Part shown: positions 18,061 through 32,500 of the stretch, one piece after another
Position numbering within the stretch: position 1 is the first letter of the stretch
Layout of the letters: each line of letters opens with the position of its first letter
Origin: Aureimonas fodinaquatilis
GTDB taxonomy: Bacteria; Pseudomonadota; Alphaproteobacteria; Rhizobiales; Rhizobiaceae
Reading direction: 5' to 3'
DNA: 64,000 bases
Assembly: GCF_008369445.1 (NCBI RefSeq)
Contig: NZ_VTWH01000001.1
Span: 744,001 to 808,000 of the forward strand
Translations under genes and position numbers: made by a program
The notes under the pieces: generated by a model
Database searches by the model: none
What the model was told of the DNA's origin: nothing
The model's input: only the letters and a program-made list of their open reading frames with translations

Positions 18061-20097
18061 TTAAATGGCAACTTCCACCAGAATCGTTACCGAGCGGGGG
18101 CCAAGCACAAAACTTTGCGACACCCATTGTTGCGCAGTCTCGGGCCGGTCAGATGCCAGAACCAGTTTCAGCCCGTGGTCAGGCCGGGTTGCAGGCATAT
18201 CAACCACGCTGGCTTCAAAACTGGCGTTGAAAAAGGCCAGAACGCCATCTCCTGCTCTGCGCAGAAACAGGCCCAGCATGTGACGCCGCGTGTCTGCCCA
18301 GTCTTCTGCACGCATAATCCCGCGCTCTGAAAGCCAGATAGCGTCCGGAAAATTCTCATCCGCCAGATTTTCACCTGTCAGCCATTCATCTGCTGCCAAT
18401 GCCGGGTGTGCCGCGCGCAAGCGCGCAAGCCGCTGGACAAAGCCAGTCAGGTCGGTGTTGGCATTTTCCCAATCCAGCCAGACGGTTGCATTGTCCTGCG
18501 CATAGGCATTGTTGTTGCCGGACTGGGTGCGGCCCAACTCATCCCCCGCAGTCAGAAGCGGGGTGCCGCGCGCCACAAACAGCGTTGCCAGCATTGCCCT
18601 GACATCGCGCAGGCGCGCTGCAACAACGGCCGCATCCTCGCACGGTCCTTCCACCCCATGATTCCACGAATGGTTGTCGTGGTGGCCATCACGGTTCTGT
18701 TCGCCATTGGCATCATTGTGCTTGCTGCGATAGGCCACAATATCTGCAAGGCTGAAACCGTCATGCGCAGCCAGAAAATTCACGCTGGCAGAAGGCGGGC
18801 GGCCTGACGCCTGAAACAGATCTGCCGAACCGGCCAGCCGCGTGGCCAGCGCCCCTGCAAGCCCGCTATCACCCTGCCAGAAACGCCGCACATCATCTCG
18901 AAACCTGTCCTGCCACTCCAGAAATGGCGGCGGAAAATGACCGACCTGGTAGCCACCGGGGCCAATATCCCAGGGTTCGGCAACGTGAATGCGGGATTCC
19001 AGCACTGGGTCCTGCCGGATTTTTTCCAGAAGTGGCGCATGCGGGTTGAACCAGCCATCGGCCTCGCGACCCAGGACTGTTCCCAGATCATAGCGAAAAC
19101 CATCAATGCCAGCGGCTTCGACATAGCAGCGCAGCGTATCAATCACCAGTCGCGACACCGGTTCGCGCTCCACAGCCATGGTGTTGCCGCATCCCGTATC
19201 GTTGATCAGCAGGCCGGGATCATCCGGGTGGGTGCGGTAATAGAGCAGGTTGTCCAGCCCGCGATAGCAAAGGGTTGGCCCCTGCTCGTCGCTCTCACCC
19301 GAATGGTTCAGCACAACATCCAGCAGCACCCTGATGCCTCTACGGTGCAGGGCCGCCACGACATTGCGGATTTGTGCATAGCCACCAGGAGCCAGGCGCG
19401 GGTCGGGTGCCATATGGGTTATCGGATTGTAACCCCAGACATTCGTGAGCCCCAGCGCAAACAGATGACGCTCGTCCACATAGGCGGCAAGCGGCATCAA
19501 CTCGACCGTTTCAACCCCCAGCCTGGTCAGGTGGTCCAGCACGGCAGGTTCAGCCAGTGCAGCCAGGGTGCCGCGCATTTCCGGCCGCACATGCGGGTGG
19601 CGCATGGAAAAGCCCCGCACCAGAACCTCGTAGGTAAAGCCCGGTCTGCCCGGTGCCATTGGCGTGGCATCCCGCGCCAGATCAACCACAATGGCGCGTG
19701 GCACAAGCGGGGCGGTGTCTGTTGCCCTATCTGGCGGGGCGGACAACACCGGGTCATAGGCAAAAGGCCGGTCCAGTTGCAGGGCGTAAGGGTCCGCCAG
19801 CAATTTTGCCGGGTCGAAACGGTGGCCCTGAAGTGGTGCGTAGGGTCCATACGCACGCAAGCCATAAAGGCTGCCCAGGGGAAGACCCGGTACAAAACCA
19901 AAATGCACATCGCCCGCACGGCCTGGCAGCCTCAGCCTTTGCGTCTCATGAGCCTGACCGGCATCGAACAAGCAAAGTTCAATATAATCGGCATTCTGCG
20001 AAACGACGGAAAAATGCACACCGCCATTGCCGGGAACAGCACCCAGCCGTGCAGCCGGGCCAAATTCTGCGGTGATCTGGCGGTTGGCGCTGTTCAT
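18061..20097 (-). CDS. glgX: glycogen debranching protein GlgX
   Basis: GH13 isoamylase-type enzyme that hydrolyses alpha-1,6 branches of phosphorylase-limited glycogen. The N-terminal CBM48-like region (VHFSVVSQNADYIELCLFD) precedes the (beta/alpha)8 barrel. The barrel shows the usual GH13 regions: DVVLNHSGE, GFRYDLGTVLG (nucleophile Asp), HVAEPWDIGPGGYQ (acid Glu) and FLAAHDGFSL. Length is 678 aa. It overlaps the DUF2585 gene stop by four bases and is the last gene of the glycogen operon. Confidence 0.96.
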   Translation of the reverse strand: MNSANRQITAEFGPAARLGAVPGNGGVHFSVVSQNADYIELCLFDAGQAHETQRLRLPGRAGDVHFGFVPGLPLGSLYGLRAYGPYAPLQGHRFDPAKLLADPYALQLDRPFAYDPVLSAPPDRATDTAPLVPRAIVVDLARDATPMAPGRPGFTYEVLVRGFSMRHPHVRPEMRGTLAALAEPAVLDHLTRLGVETVELMPLAAYVDERHLFALGLTNVWGYNPITHMAPDPRLAPGGYAQIRNVVAALHRRGIRVLLDVVLNHSGESDEQGPTLCYRGLDNLLYYRTHPDDPGLLINDTGCGNTMAVEREPVSRLVIDTLRCYVEAAGIDGFRYDLGTVLGREADGWFNPHAPLLEKIRQDPVLESRIHVAEPWDIGPGGYQVGHFPPPFLEWQDRFRDDVRRFWQGDSGLAGALATRLAGSADLFQASGRPPSASVNFLAAHDGFSLADIVAYRSKHNDANGEQNRDGHHDNHSWNHGVEGPCEDAAVVAARLRDVRAMLATLFVARGTPLLTAGDELGRTQSGNNNAYAQDNATVWLDWENANTDLTGFVQRLARLRAAHPALAADEWLTGENLADENFPDAIWLSERGIMRAEDWADTRRHMLGLFLRRAGDGVLAFFNASFEASVVDMPATRPDHGLKLVLASDRPETAQQWVSQSFVLGPRSVTILVEVAI

Positions 20098-20669
20098 CCG
20101 CCCTGCCAGACCCTGATCCAGTCCATAGGCCAGATCAGCATGATGATATTGAGCGTGAGATTGTCGCGGATGATGTAGGCCGTGAGCAGTTCAAAAAACA
20201 CGGCAATGCCGACACTGACCGCAACGGGCATGCGTGAGGCGAACAAAAAGCCTATGATCATGAATCCGGCATCGGAAACCGAGTTCAGCACGCTGTCGCC
20301 GAAATAGTCGAGTGCAATAGTGGCTTCGCGATAGCGGTTGATCACCATATCGGTGTTTTCAACAATTTCCCAAAGCGCTTCAACGGCTGTTGCAATGGCC
20401 AGACGCAGCCCCATGGATTTCTGACGTAGCAAAAGCCAGGTCACCCAGTAAAACAGAAGGCCGTGGATGAAGTGCGAAGGTGAATACCAGTCGGAAATAT
20501 GCTGCGAATTTTCAGAACTGACGACTGCGCCGTGCCAGAGTTTGATGGTGCCGCATTCGCAAATGGGCACACGCCCCATGGCCAGCAAGGTTGCAGCCAT
20601 CAGCAGGACAATGGTGAGAACCACCAGCCACCAGAGCGGGCCAATGCGCGAAGAAGTTGTGCCTGTCAT
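20094..20669 (-). CDS. DUF2585 (UPF0314) integral membrane protein
   Basis: Predicted inner-membrane protein of 191 residues with several transmembrane helices (LWWLVVLTIVLLMAATLLA; IHGLLFYWVTWLLL; GFMIIGFLFA; a C-terminal helix). Conserved-looking polar motifs are CECGTIKLWHG, DWYSPSHFIHG and ALWEIVENT. The family has no assigned function. I set the start at ATG 20669 (MTGTTSSRIG); a longer frame runs back into pgm. It is embedded between pgm and glgX with short gaps, so it is co-transcribed with glycogen genes. Confidence 0.85.
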   Translation of the reverse strand: MTGTTSSRIGPLWWLVVLTIVLLMAATLLAMGRVPICECGTIKLWHGAVVSSENSQHISDWYSPSHFIHGLLFYWVTWLLLRQKSMGLRLAIATAVEALWEIVENTDMVINRYREATIALDYFGDSVLNSVSDAGFMIIGFLFASRMPVAVSVGIAVFFELLTAYIIRDNLTLNIIMLIWPMDWIRVWQGG

Positions 20670-20685
20670 TGCCTTGCCGCCAGTA

Positions 20686-23764
<3,079 letters not shown>

Positions 23765-23768
<4 letters not shown>

Positions 23769-25030
23769 AGCGCCAACCTGTCGATCATCTTCTGCGTCAC
23801 AAGGCAAATACCCGTGGATGTGCGTCGAAAACGCTTTGCATCCAGAACCGGGTCTTCGCCAATCACCATGCCTTCCGGAATTTGCACGCCCCGATCCAGC
23901 ACTGCCCGGCTGATGCGTGCCTGTCGGCCGATAACCGCCTCTGGCAGAACAACAGCATGATCAAGCATGGAATAGGACCGCACGCGGACGCCGGTGAACA
24001 GCAGGGAACGCCGCAGGCTGCCGCCGGAGATGATGCAATCCCCGGACACCAGAGACGATATTGCCGAGCCGCGCCGCCCATCCTGATCATGCACAAATTT
24101 TGCCGGTGGCGTCACATCGGCATAGGTCCAGATTGGCCAGTCACGGTCATAAATATCCAGCTGCGGCACAACGTCTGTCAGGTCGATATTCGCCTGCCAA
24201 TAGGCATCGACTGTTCCGACGTCACGCCAGTATGCGTCGCTTTCATTGGAAGAGCGCACAACAGACTGGCTGAAAAGATGCGCGTAGGCGTTGCCGTTTT
24301 TAACGATGTAGGGAATGATGTCCTTGCCAAAATCACGGCTGGATTGCGGGTCTGCCGCATCGCGCCGCAACTGATCCGCCAGAAATTCGGTGTTGAAGAC
24401 ATAAATGCCCATCGACCCGAGCGCCATATTTGGCCGACCGGGTATAGCAGGCGGGTCTTCCGGCTTTTCAATAAAGTCCGTGACCCGGCCCCTTTCATCC
24501 ACATGCATGACGCCAAGGCTGCATGCTTCCATTCTCGGCACTTCCAGACAGCCGACGGTTACATCCGCGCCGGTGTCCACATGCTGTTGCAGCATGATTT
24601 CATAGTCCATTTTGTAAATATGGTCGCCGCCCAGAATGATGATGTATTTGGTGGAATAAGCCTCGATGATATCAAGATTCTGGAACACCGCGTCGGCCGT
24701 GCCGGCATACCACTGATCTTCGGACACGCGTTGCGAGGCAGGCAGCACGTCAAAGCTTTCGTTCCGCCCGGGGCGAAGAAAGTTCCAGCCGCGGTTCAAA
24801 TGCCGGATCAGACTGTGAGCCTTGTACTGCGTGGCAACGCCAATGCGGCGTATGCCGGAATTCACGGCATTGGAAAGCGCAAAATCAATGATGCGGGATT
24901 TGCCACCAAAATAGACTGCCGGCTTGGCACGCTGATCTGTCAGCTCCATCAGGCGGCTGCCGCGACCGCCTGCCAGCACATAAGCCATGGTGTCGCGCGA
25001 AATTGGCGCCATTCGGCGGTCGGTAGCCAT
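23765..25030 (-). CDS. glgC: glucose-1-phosphate adenylyltransferase
   Basis: Makes ADP-glucose, the committed step of bacterial glycogen synthesis. Features are the nucleotide loop [32 protein letters not shown] (positions given in full by residues 16-47), the [11 protein letters not shown] block, HIYKMDY, the glucose-1-P-binding FIEKPEDPP, and a C-terminal left-handed beta-helix. Length 421 aa. A strong GGGAGGAT ribosome-binding site precedes ATG 25030. It is separated from glgP by 148 bp holding a palindromic repeat. Confidence 0.97.
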
Positions 25031-25101
25031 ACAATCCTCCCTTACTCATCACTGATGTTAAATGCTGAACTGTCTCAAATTTTCCAGCCGTCAGATTCGG
25101 A

Positions 25102-25145
25102 GCATTTCCAGTTGGAACAGTTTTGTTTCAGCGGCAAGACAATGC
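25102..25145. repeat. dispersed palindromic repeat, copy D
   Basis: GCATTTCCAGTTGGAACAGT through CGGCAAGACAATGC, followed by gacccaaaaaagag as in the other copies. It lies inside the glycogen operon between the glgP stop and the glgC start, the place where glgB is found in the Agrobacterium-type operon. Confidence 0.8.
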
Positions 25146-25178
25146 GACCCAAAAAAGAGCCAGGCCAATTTCAGGCGA

Positions 25179-27695
25179 TCATGAGATCGCCTGAATCGAC
25201 TTGGGGCCAGCCTTCCAGATGTCGCGGGCATATTCGCCAATCGACCGGTCAGAGGAAAACCACCCCATGCGTGCAGTGTTGTGCACAGCCATGGTGTTCC
25301 ACTTTGCGCGGTCCAGCCAAAGCTCGTCCAGCCTGCGCTGCGTGTTCCAGTATTCCTGGAAGTCGGCGGCAATCATCCACCAGTCGCGGTCCCGGAGGGA
25401 GCCGGCAAGGCTGCGATAGCGACCCGGATCATTTTCCGAAAACACGCCGTTTTCAATGGATTCCAGCGCCGCGCGCAGCAAAGGCTGACGTTCGATAACC
25501 GGCTGCCCCATATGGCCATTGGCGCGCGCATTGGCAACTTCTTCGGCGGTCAGGCCGAAAATGAAGATGTTGTCTGCGCCGATATGCTCCAGCATTTCCA
25601 CATTGGCACCGTCCAGTGTGCCGATGGTCAAAGCGCCATTGAGCGCAAATTTCATGTTGCCCGTGCCGGATGCTTCCAGACCGGCTGTGGAAATCTGCTC
25701 TGACACGTCTGCAGCCGGCATGATAATTTCTGCCAGGCTGACATTGTAGTTCGGAATGAAAACCACCTTCAAAAGGTTGCGCACTGCCGGATCGGCATTG
25801 ATAACCCGCGCCACGTCGTTGATCAGGTGAATGATCTGCTTGGCTTCCTGATAGCTGGGCGCGGCCTTTCCGGCAAAAACCTTGACCCTTGGTGTCCAGT
25901 CCAGATGCGGGGAAGAGCGGATCTGGTCATATAGCGCCACAGTTTCGATGATGTTGAGGAACTGGCGCTTGTATTCGTGAATACGCTTGACCTGAATGTC
26001 GAATATCGCCTTCGGGTCAACATACGTTGCCAGCCGCTCTTCCACCACCTTGGCAAGCCGCTGTTTGTTTGCCAGCTTAACAGCGGCAAACTTGTCGCGG
26101 AAGCTGGCATCATCGGCGAATTTGTCCAGCTCGGCCAGAAGCTCGATATTATCCCGAAAGCCGGGGCCAATTGCCTCTTCGATCAGCTTGCACAAATCCG
26201 GGTTGCACTCAAACAGCCAGCGGCGGGGTGTCACGCCATTGGTCTTGTTTTCAATCCTTTCCGGATAAAGCCGGTGCAGATCACGGAAAACCGTTTCCTT
26301 CATCAACTCGGTGTGCAGTGCCGAAACACCGTTTACGGCGTGCGAACCGGCAAATGCCAGTTGCCCCATGCGCACACGGCGACCATTGTTCTCATCAATC
26401 AGCGACACAGCGGAAATCTGCCCGTCGTCCAGCCCCTTATCCAGCCGGGCGTGGCGGATCAGATCTGCATTGATGGCATAGATGATTTGCATCTGCCGGG
26501 GCAAAAGCCGCTCAAACAGGTGAATTGGCCACGTTTCCAGCGCCTCCGGCAACAAAGTGTGGTTGGTGTAGGAAAATGTCGCCTGGGTGATTTCCCAGGC
26601 TTTGTCCCACTCGATGCCGTGAATATCGACCAGCAAACGCATCAACTCGGCAACGGAAACCGCCGGATGCGTGTCATTCAGCTGGATGGCAACCTTGTCT
26701 GCCAGATTGTCCAGACTGTCATAGGTTTGCAGGTGACGCCGCACAATGTCCTGCAGGGATGCTGACGAGAAGAAGAATTCCTGCCGCAACCGCAATTCCT
26801 GTCCGGCCTGATGGGAATCCGCCGGATAGAGCACACGGGTTATGGCCTCTGCGCGGTTGGATTCCAGCAGTGCGCCAATATGGTCGCCGGAGTTGAATGC
26901 ATCCAGCAGGATAGGATCCAGCGCCTGCGCACTCCACAGCCGCAGGGTATTGACGTGCTTGCCCCGCCAGCCAACAATTGGCGTGTCAAAAGCCACAGCC
27001 AGAACCCGTTCTGCCGGACGCCAGACATAACGCGGCGGACGCCCGGGCTCCTCCACCATCGTCACCTTGCCGCCAAAGCCGATTTCATAAGCGGTTTCGC
27101 GGCGCTCAAACTCCCACGGGTTGCCGTGCGCCAGCCAGTCTTCCGGCAGTTCCACCTGCGCGCCATCAGCAATTTCCTGCCGGAAGAAACCGTGCACATA
27201 GCGAATGCCATAACCGAATGCCGGCACCTCGGTTGATGCCATGCTTTCCATGAAACAGGCAGCCAGACGCCCGAGGCCGCCATTGCCCAAGGCGGCATCC
27301 GGCTCCAGAAGTTCAACCAGATCCAGGTCGACGCCATAGCGTGCAAGGGCCTGCTTGACCGGTTCCGAAAGGCCAAGATTGTTGATGGCATCGCGCAGCA
27401 GGCGGCCGATCAGAAACTCCATGGAAAGGTAGCAGACGCGTTTCGAATGCTCTTTCGTCACCTTTTGGGTGGACGCAATCCAGTGGTCGATAATTCTGTC
27501 CCGAACCGCAAGGCAGGTCGCATCCATCCAGTCGTGCATGCGTGCGACGCTGGTTGTCTTGCCCAGCGAATAGGTCAGCTTTTCCAGAATTTCCAGCGCA
27601 AGCGTATCTGTGTCATTGGCGCGGGGCAGGGGGTTGTTGGTCGCCCGGGGTACTTTTCGGGTGGCCTGCGGTTTTGCAATTGCACTGTCCTGCAT
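25179..27695 (-). CDS. glgP: glycogen phosphorylase
   Basis: PLP-dependent enzyme that releases glucose-1-phosphate from alpha-1,4-glucan ends. The GT35 signature including the PLP lysine is EASGTGNMKFALNGALTIGT. Other blocks seen are ALGNGGLGRLAACFMESMA, QLNDTHPAVSVAELMRLL and KTNGVTPRRWLFECNP. At 838 aa it has standard phosphorylase length. It is three bases downstream of pgi and upstream of glgC, making degradation and synthesis genes part of one operon. Confidence 0.97.
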   Translation of the reverse strand: MQDSAIAKPQATRKVPRATNNPLPRANDTDTLALEILEKLTYSLGKTTSVARMHDWMDATCLAVRDRIIDHWIASTQKVTKEHSKRVCYLSMEFLIGRLLRDAINNLGLSEPVKQALARYGVDLDLVELLEPDAALGNGGLGRLAACFMESMASTEVPAFGYGIRYVHGFFRQEIADGAQVELPEDWLAHGNPWEFERRETAYEIGFGGKVTMVEEPGRPPRYVWRPAERVLAVAFDTPIVGWRGKHVNTLRLWSAQALDPILLDAFNSGDHIGALLESNRAEAITRVLYPADSHQAGQELRLRQEFFFSSASLQDIVRRHLQTYDSLDNLADKVAIQLNDTHPAVSVAELMRLLVDIHGIEWDKAWEITQATFSYTNHTLLPEALETWPIHLFERLLPRQMQIIYAINADLIRHARLDKGLDDGQISAVSLIDENNGRRVRMGQLAFAGSHAVNGVSALHTELMKETVFRDLHRLYPERIENKTNGVTPRRWLFECNPDLCKLIEEAIGPGFRDNIELLAELDKFADDASFRDKFAAVKLANKQRLAKVVEERLATYVDPKAIFDIQVKRIHEYKRQFLNIIETVALYDQIRSSPHLDWTPRVKVFAGKAAPSYQEAKQIIHLINDVARVINADPAVRNLLKVVFIPNYNVSLAEIIMPAADVSEQISTAGLEASGTGNMKFALNGALTIGTLDGANVEMLEHIGADNIFIFGLTAEEVANARANGHMGQPVIERQPLLRAALESIENGVFSENDPGRYRSLAGSLRDRDWWMIAADFQEYWNTQRRLDELWLDRAKWNTMAVHNTARMGWFSSDRSIGEYARDIWKAGPKSIQAIS

Positions 27696-27698
27696 GTT

Positions 27699-29342
27699 TT
27701 ACCCCTTCAGTCTGGTAATTTGGTGAACCAGGCCCGCGGTCGAACTGTCGCGTCCTCTGGTGTTTTCCTTGCCGGTAACCACCGGCAAAAGCTGGGTTGC
27801 CAGTTCCTTGCCCAGCTCCACGCCCCATTGATCAAACGCGTTGATGCCATAAAGCTGCGCTTCCACGAACACCCTGTGCTCATACAGCGCTATCAATTGA
27901 CCCAGCGTGGCAGGGTCCAGCTTGCGATAGAGAATGGTCAGCGACGGCCGGTTTCCGGAAAATTCCCGGTGCGGGGCAATGCGCTCCGCCTCTTCCAGCG
28001 AGCGGCCCGCCGCCAGCAATTGCTGGCGCGCCTCTTCCAGCGTGCGGCCGCGCATCAACGCCGCGCTTTGCGCCAGACAATTGGCAATCAGCAGGTCCTG
28101 GTGTGGTTGCAGATCGGGCTCGTGCGACAAGGCCCCCAGCAAAAACTCCACCGGAATAACATTGGTACCCTGGTGCAGAAGCTGGAAAAATGCGTGCTGG
28201 CCATTGGTGCCAGGCTCTCCCCAGACCAGCGGGCCGGTAACTGTCGGCGTGCGGCGGCCATCCAGCCCGACATGCTTGCCGTTGGATTCCATATCCAACT
28301 GTTGCAGATAGGCGGGAAACCGCGCCAGCCGCTGGTCATAAGGAATGATGGCGCGCGCAGCATAGTCCTGTGCAACGCGGTGCCACCAGCCAACCAGGCC
28401 CAGCAGAACGGGCAGGTTTTCTTCCAGCGGGGCATGGCGAAAATGCTGGTCCATGGCGCGGGCACCGGCCAGAAATTCGCGGAAATTCTCAGGCCCAATC
28501 GCAATCATCAATGGCAAGCCAATGGCCGACCAGATGGAATAGCGCCCGCCGACCCAGTCCCAGAAGCCAAAGGTGCGATCCGCGCCAATGCCAAAAGCTG
28601 CCACCTTGTCCAATGCCGTTGATACGGCACAGAAATGCGCCCCAACCGCATCTTCGCCCAGAGTATCAGCGATAAAGCGCCGCGCCGTTGCGGCATTAGT
28701 CATGGTTTCGATGGTGGTGAATGTCTTGGAAGCTATAATGAACAGCGTTGTTGCCGGATCCAGCTTTGCCAGCGTGTCGGCAATATCGGCGCTGTCAACA
28801 TTGGAGACAAAATGCGCGCGTGGCCCGTCGTGATATGGCGAAAGCGCCAGTGTTGCCATGACTGGACCGAGGTCCGACCCGCCAATGCCAATATTGACGA
28901 TATCAGTGAAGCGCCCCCCTCTGGCAGGAGCGATCTGTACATTGCGAATGCCCTGGGCAAAGGCCGACATGGCCACCAGCACGGATTCCACCTCGTCGGA
29001 AACATTGTCTCCGGCCACCGCATAGGCATCTTCCACGCTGCCGCGCAGCGCGACATGCAGCACGGCACGACCTTCAGTTGCATTGATGCGCGCACCGGCA
29101 AACATGGCATTGCGGCGCTGTTCCAGCGAAGTCTGGCGCGCGTAAGACAGCAACGCAGCGAGGTCATCTTTTGAAAGCGCGGTCTTGGAATAGTCCAACG
29201 TCAGAGTGTCAGTGCTGGCGCTGAAATGATCAAACCTTGCGGCATCGGCGTCGAACAGCGCCCGGATTCCGGTTTGCCGGGACGCTTGCCCCATGGCGGT
29301 CAACTCATCCAGCATTTCGCCGGCGCGGCGTGAATCAGACAC
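27699..29342 (-). CDS. pgi: glucose-6-phosphate isomerase
   Basis: Interconverts glucose-6-phosphate and fructose-6-phosphate. PGI signatures are intact: [32 protein letters not shown], and [20 protein letters not shown] with the active-site residues; the C-terminal [13 protein letters not shown] is also present. I chose GTG 29342 ([11 protein letters not shown]), about 547 aa; a longer frame to 29372 adds ten atypical residues. It heads the glycogen operon. Confidence 0.95.
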   Translation of the reverse strand: MSDSRRAGEMLDELTAMGQASRQTGIRALFDADAARFDHFSASTDTLTLDYSKTALSKDDLAALLSYARQTSLEQRRNAMFAGARINATEGRAVLHVALRGSVEDAYAVAGDNVSDEVESVLVAMSAFAQGIRNVQIAPARGGRFTDIVNIGIGGSDLGPVMATLALSPYHDGPRAHFVSNVDSADIADTLAKLDPATTLFIIASKTFTTIETMTNAATARRFIADTLGEDAVGAHFCAVSTALDKVAAFGIGADRTFGFWDWVGGRYSIWSAIGLPLMIAIGPENFREFLAGARAMDQHFRHAPLEENLPVLLGLVGWWHRVAQDYAARAIIPYDQRLARFPAYLQQLDMESNGKHVGLDGRRTPTVTGPLVWGEPGTNGQHAFFQLLHQGTNVIPVEFLLGALSHEPDLQPHQDLLIANCLAQSAALMRGRTLEEARQQLLAAGRSLEEAERIAPHREFSGNRPSLTILYRKLDPATLGQLIALYEHRVFVEAQLYGINAFDQWGVELGKELATQLLPVVTGKENTRGRDSSTAGLVHQITRLKG

Positions 29343-29517
29343 TCGTCTCTGCCCCTCTGTTGCTGTGCACAACAGCAGTGCTGCAATGCATTTCCACCCC
29401 CACTATCTAACGCCTTGAAGCGTGGGAAAAGGGGCAGAGTGAACCTTAAGGCGAAAAAACCGGTTTGGCCGGAGGATTTCCAGCACAAACCGCTGCGCGA
29501 TGACGGAAAAACCGATC

Positions 29518-32500
29518 CTAGTATTCTTTTTCGTAGAAAACACCAACTTCGCCGCCGCCGGTGGCTGTCACCGCGCCGCGGGCCTTAAAGTCACGGCCCA
29601 GATCCAGATCGATGGACACGCGGCCTGTGGAATCCACTCCGACATAGGTTTTGTCGTTCAGATATTGCCCGACGCCAACTGCTGCCTGCCCATCTTCCGT
29701 GGTGGTGATATCCAGATTATCGACGCCCAGCTTGGACCGCAGATTGTCGAGCAGGCCGGTGGAGCCGCCGACACCGGCAAGCGAAGCCGCAGCGGAAGCC
29801 AATTGCGCGATTTGAACCGGCGACAGGTTGCTGGTTGACTGGCCGAAAATCAGCTGCGCCAGAACTTCATCCTGCGGCAGAGCCGGGTTGGAGCTGAAAG
29901 TGAATGTCGGATTCTCTGCCGGGCCGCGAACCGCCACATAGACTCGGGCCTGACCAGCATCGGACTCCGCCAGGAAGTCCAGGGTTGGAATCAGATTGCC
30001 GGTGAAGGATAGCGATGCCCGTTGAAATTCAAGCCTGCGGCTGAGAATCTGGAAATAGCCGCGCTCCAGGTCAAACGACCCGACAATTCCAAGATTGGAC
30101 AGCGGCCCGGCGATCTGAATTGAGCCGCCCAGTTCCAGATCCAGCCCGCGGCCGCGGACAAACACGCGGTTCGGCGCATTCAACGTAACATTCAGGCTGA
30201 TGCCACCGCCGCTGGTGCCGGTAGCGCCGCTGTCCGGGTTGATTTCCTGCTGCTGGCGCAGAACGGCTGCAGGCGCATTGACATAGCGCACATCCAGCTG
30301 CGCCAGAGAGCTTGGCAGGCTGTCCGGTACAACGATGTTGATTTCCTGGGCATTGATGGTGCCGCCCAGAACTGCGGCTCCGGTCAGCGGACCGGTAACC
30401 GTCAGGTCGGCATTGAGCCGGGTGGAAAACAACTCGCCATCAGCATAGCGTCCATCGCGGATGGTGATTGTCAGGTCTGCCGGGAAGCCGGCACCCAGTC
30501 CGATGCCCCCGCTGACATTGATGGTGCCGCCGCTGCCCAGCGCTGCGGAGAAGCTGTTGAATGTTGCGCGGTTGCCGGACAGGGCGATGGTCGTTGTGAT
30601 GTTTTCAACGGCCAGATTAACGCCCGTATCGACAAAGCGGGCTCCGGTGGTGGAAATCGTCCCGGTTACATCCGGGCTGGCGGCTGTGCCGGCAATACGA
30701 GCGTTGATGTTCACGTCGCCCTGGATGGAGCGGCCACCTTCTGCCAGAAACTGGTTTGCCAAAGCCAGCGGCGCATTGCCGTTGACCGCGATGTCAAAAG
30801 CCGGAGTGCCAGCCAGGTTGACAGCGCCATTGGCGGTGAACTGAATGCCGCTGCCGGACACATTGCCGTTCAGCGTGACGCGGTTGCCGGCGTAATTGCC
30901 ATTGAACGCGCCATTGAGCGGGCCCACCCCGGCATCCCGTGCCTGAGCGATTGAAAATCCGCTCATGGACAGATTGTATGCGACTTGCGGGCTGGAAACC
31001 GAGCCTGTTGCATTGGCTTCGCCAGACAATGTGCCCTGTGCTCCCAGAGTGGGAGAGGCGATGTTGGCCAGTGCTAACGGCAGCGAATTCAACGCCAGTC
31101 GCATGTTCATGGTGCGACCGATACTGCCGCTTGCATCCAGCGTGCCGCCACCGGCCTGCACTCTGGCCCGTGCCAGAGTCAGTGTGTCGTCGCGGTAGGT
31201 GCCCGCTACATCCAGCGCAACGGTGTCAACGCCGGATTGCCGAAGCGGTGCTGCCGAAAGGCCGGAGCCTGCCAGTTCAAAGATGGCTTGCGGCTGCCCC
31301 AGGGTTCCGGTGGCCGTGCCCTTGCCGGACACAGTGCCCGAAGCGCCAAGCCCCGGAACAAATGCGTTCGCCAGTGCAACCGGTACCGAGTTGACAGTCA
31401 GTTGCAGGTCCATATCGCGGCCAACACTGCCAACCGCTTCTACACTGCCATTGCCAAGGCTGGCGACAGCACGGGACAGTCGCACCGTATGGTTGGAAAG
31501 CCTGCCGGACACATCCAGCGTGGAAGGGGGCACCTGCGATGCCGCAAGCTGGCGGGCGCTGATCTCCCGCCCGTTGATCTGAAATTCAACAACCGGGTTG
31601 TCGAGCGCGCCGGTGGCTGTGGCGGTGCCGGAAATCGTGCCGGAAGCGCCCAGACCCTCGACAAAGCCGTTGGTCAGCGCAACGGGCAGATCGGTAATCC
31701 GCAACTGAGTATCCAGTGTTGCGCCAACCTGGCCGGTTGCTTCAATGATGCCCGAGCCCAGTTGCACCCGGGCTGCATCCAATGTTGCCACCTTGTCGCG
31801 CAAGCGGCCCGCCACCGTTCCGTCTATACCGGGAATGTTGGCTGCCCTGGTCTGTGCGGTTTGCAGTTGCGCCAGAGCCAGATCAAAATCGCTGCGCAGA
31901 TTTGCCGTTGGGCCGGCCAGCGTTACCATGCCGGACAGGGAGCCCGCTGCGTCAAGCCCTTCCACGAAAGGATTGGCGATGGCCAGCGGAAAACGATCCA
32001 GTGCCACCTGCAGGTCGGCTTCATCTGCCAGATTGCCTTGAACGCGCAGAGTGCCTTGTCCTGCATTCAACAGCAGCGTGCCAAGGTCTATACGACCTTG
32101 CCCGATGCGAATGCGCGCCGGCTCACTCAGCGAAATGGCAGCATTTTCAATATTGGCAGTCAGGCTGTTCAAACGAATATCAGTGATGCCACCGGCAATA
32201 TTGACCTGACCGGCCAGACGAGTGGGAACGTCATTGATCCGCGCGCCGCCTTCAAAATTTGTCGCACCGTTCAGGCGGGCCAGATCCAGTGAAAGCCCCG
32301 CAACATTGATGGATGACGTGGCAACAGATGTCGCCTCAATGCTGCCGCTGGCCTGAGGGCGCACGAGATAGTCAAACAGCGTCACATCAATATTGGCACC
32401 TGCCAGTTCACTGCCAGCTATCGACAAAGTTTGCGCGGTCAGCTGAACAGCCGCCTGCGGCGTGCCGTCGGCAGCAACCTGCAGGTTGACCTGTCCTTGC

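Noticed and set aside
18937-20178. 413-codon forward open frame over glgX
   Set aside because: Antisense shadow of a gene with complete GH13 motifs.
23882-25498. 538-codon forward open frame
   Set aside because: Antisense to glgC and the 3' end of glgP, and it crosses a palindromic repeat; composition is typical of a high-GC shadow.
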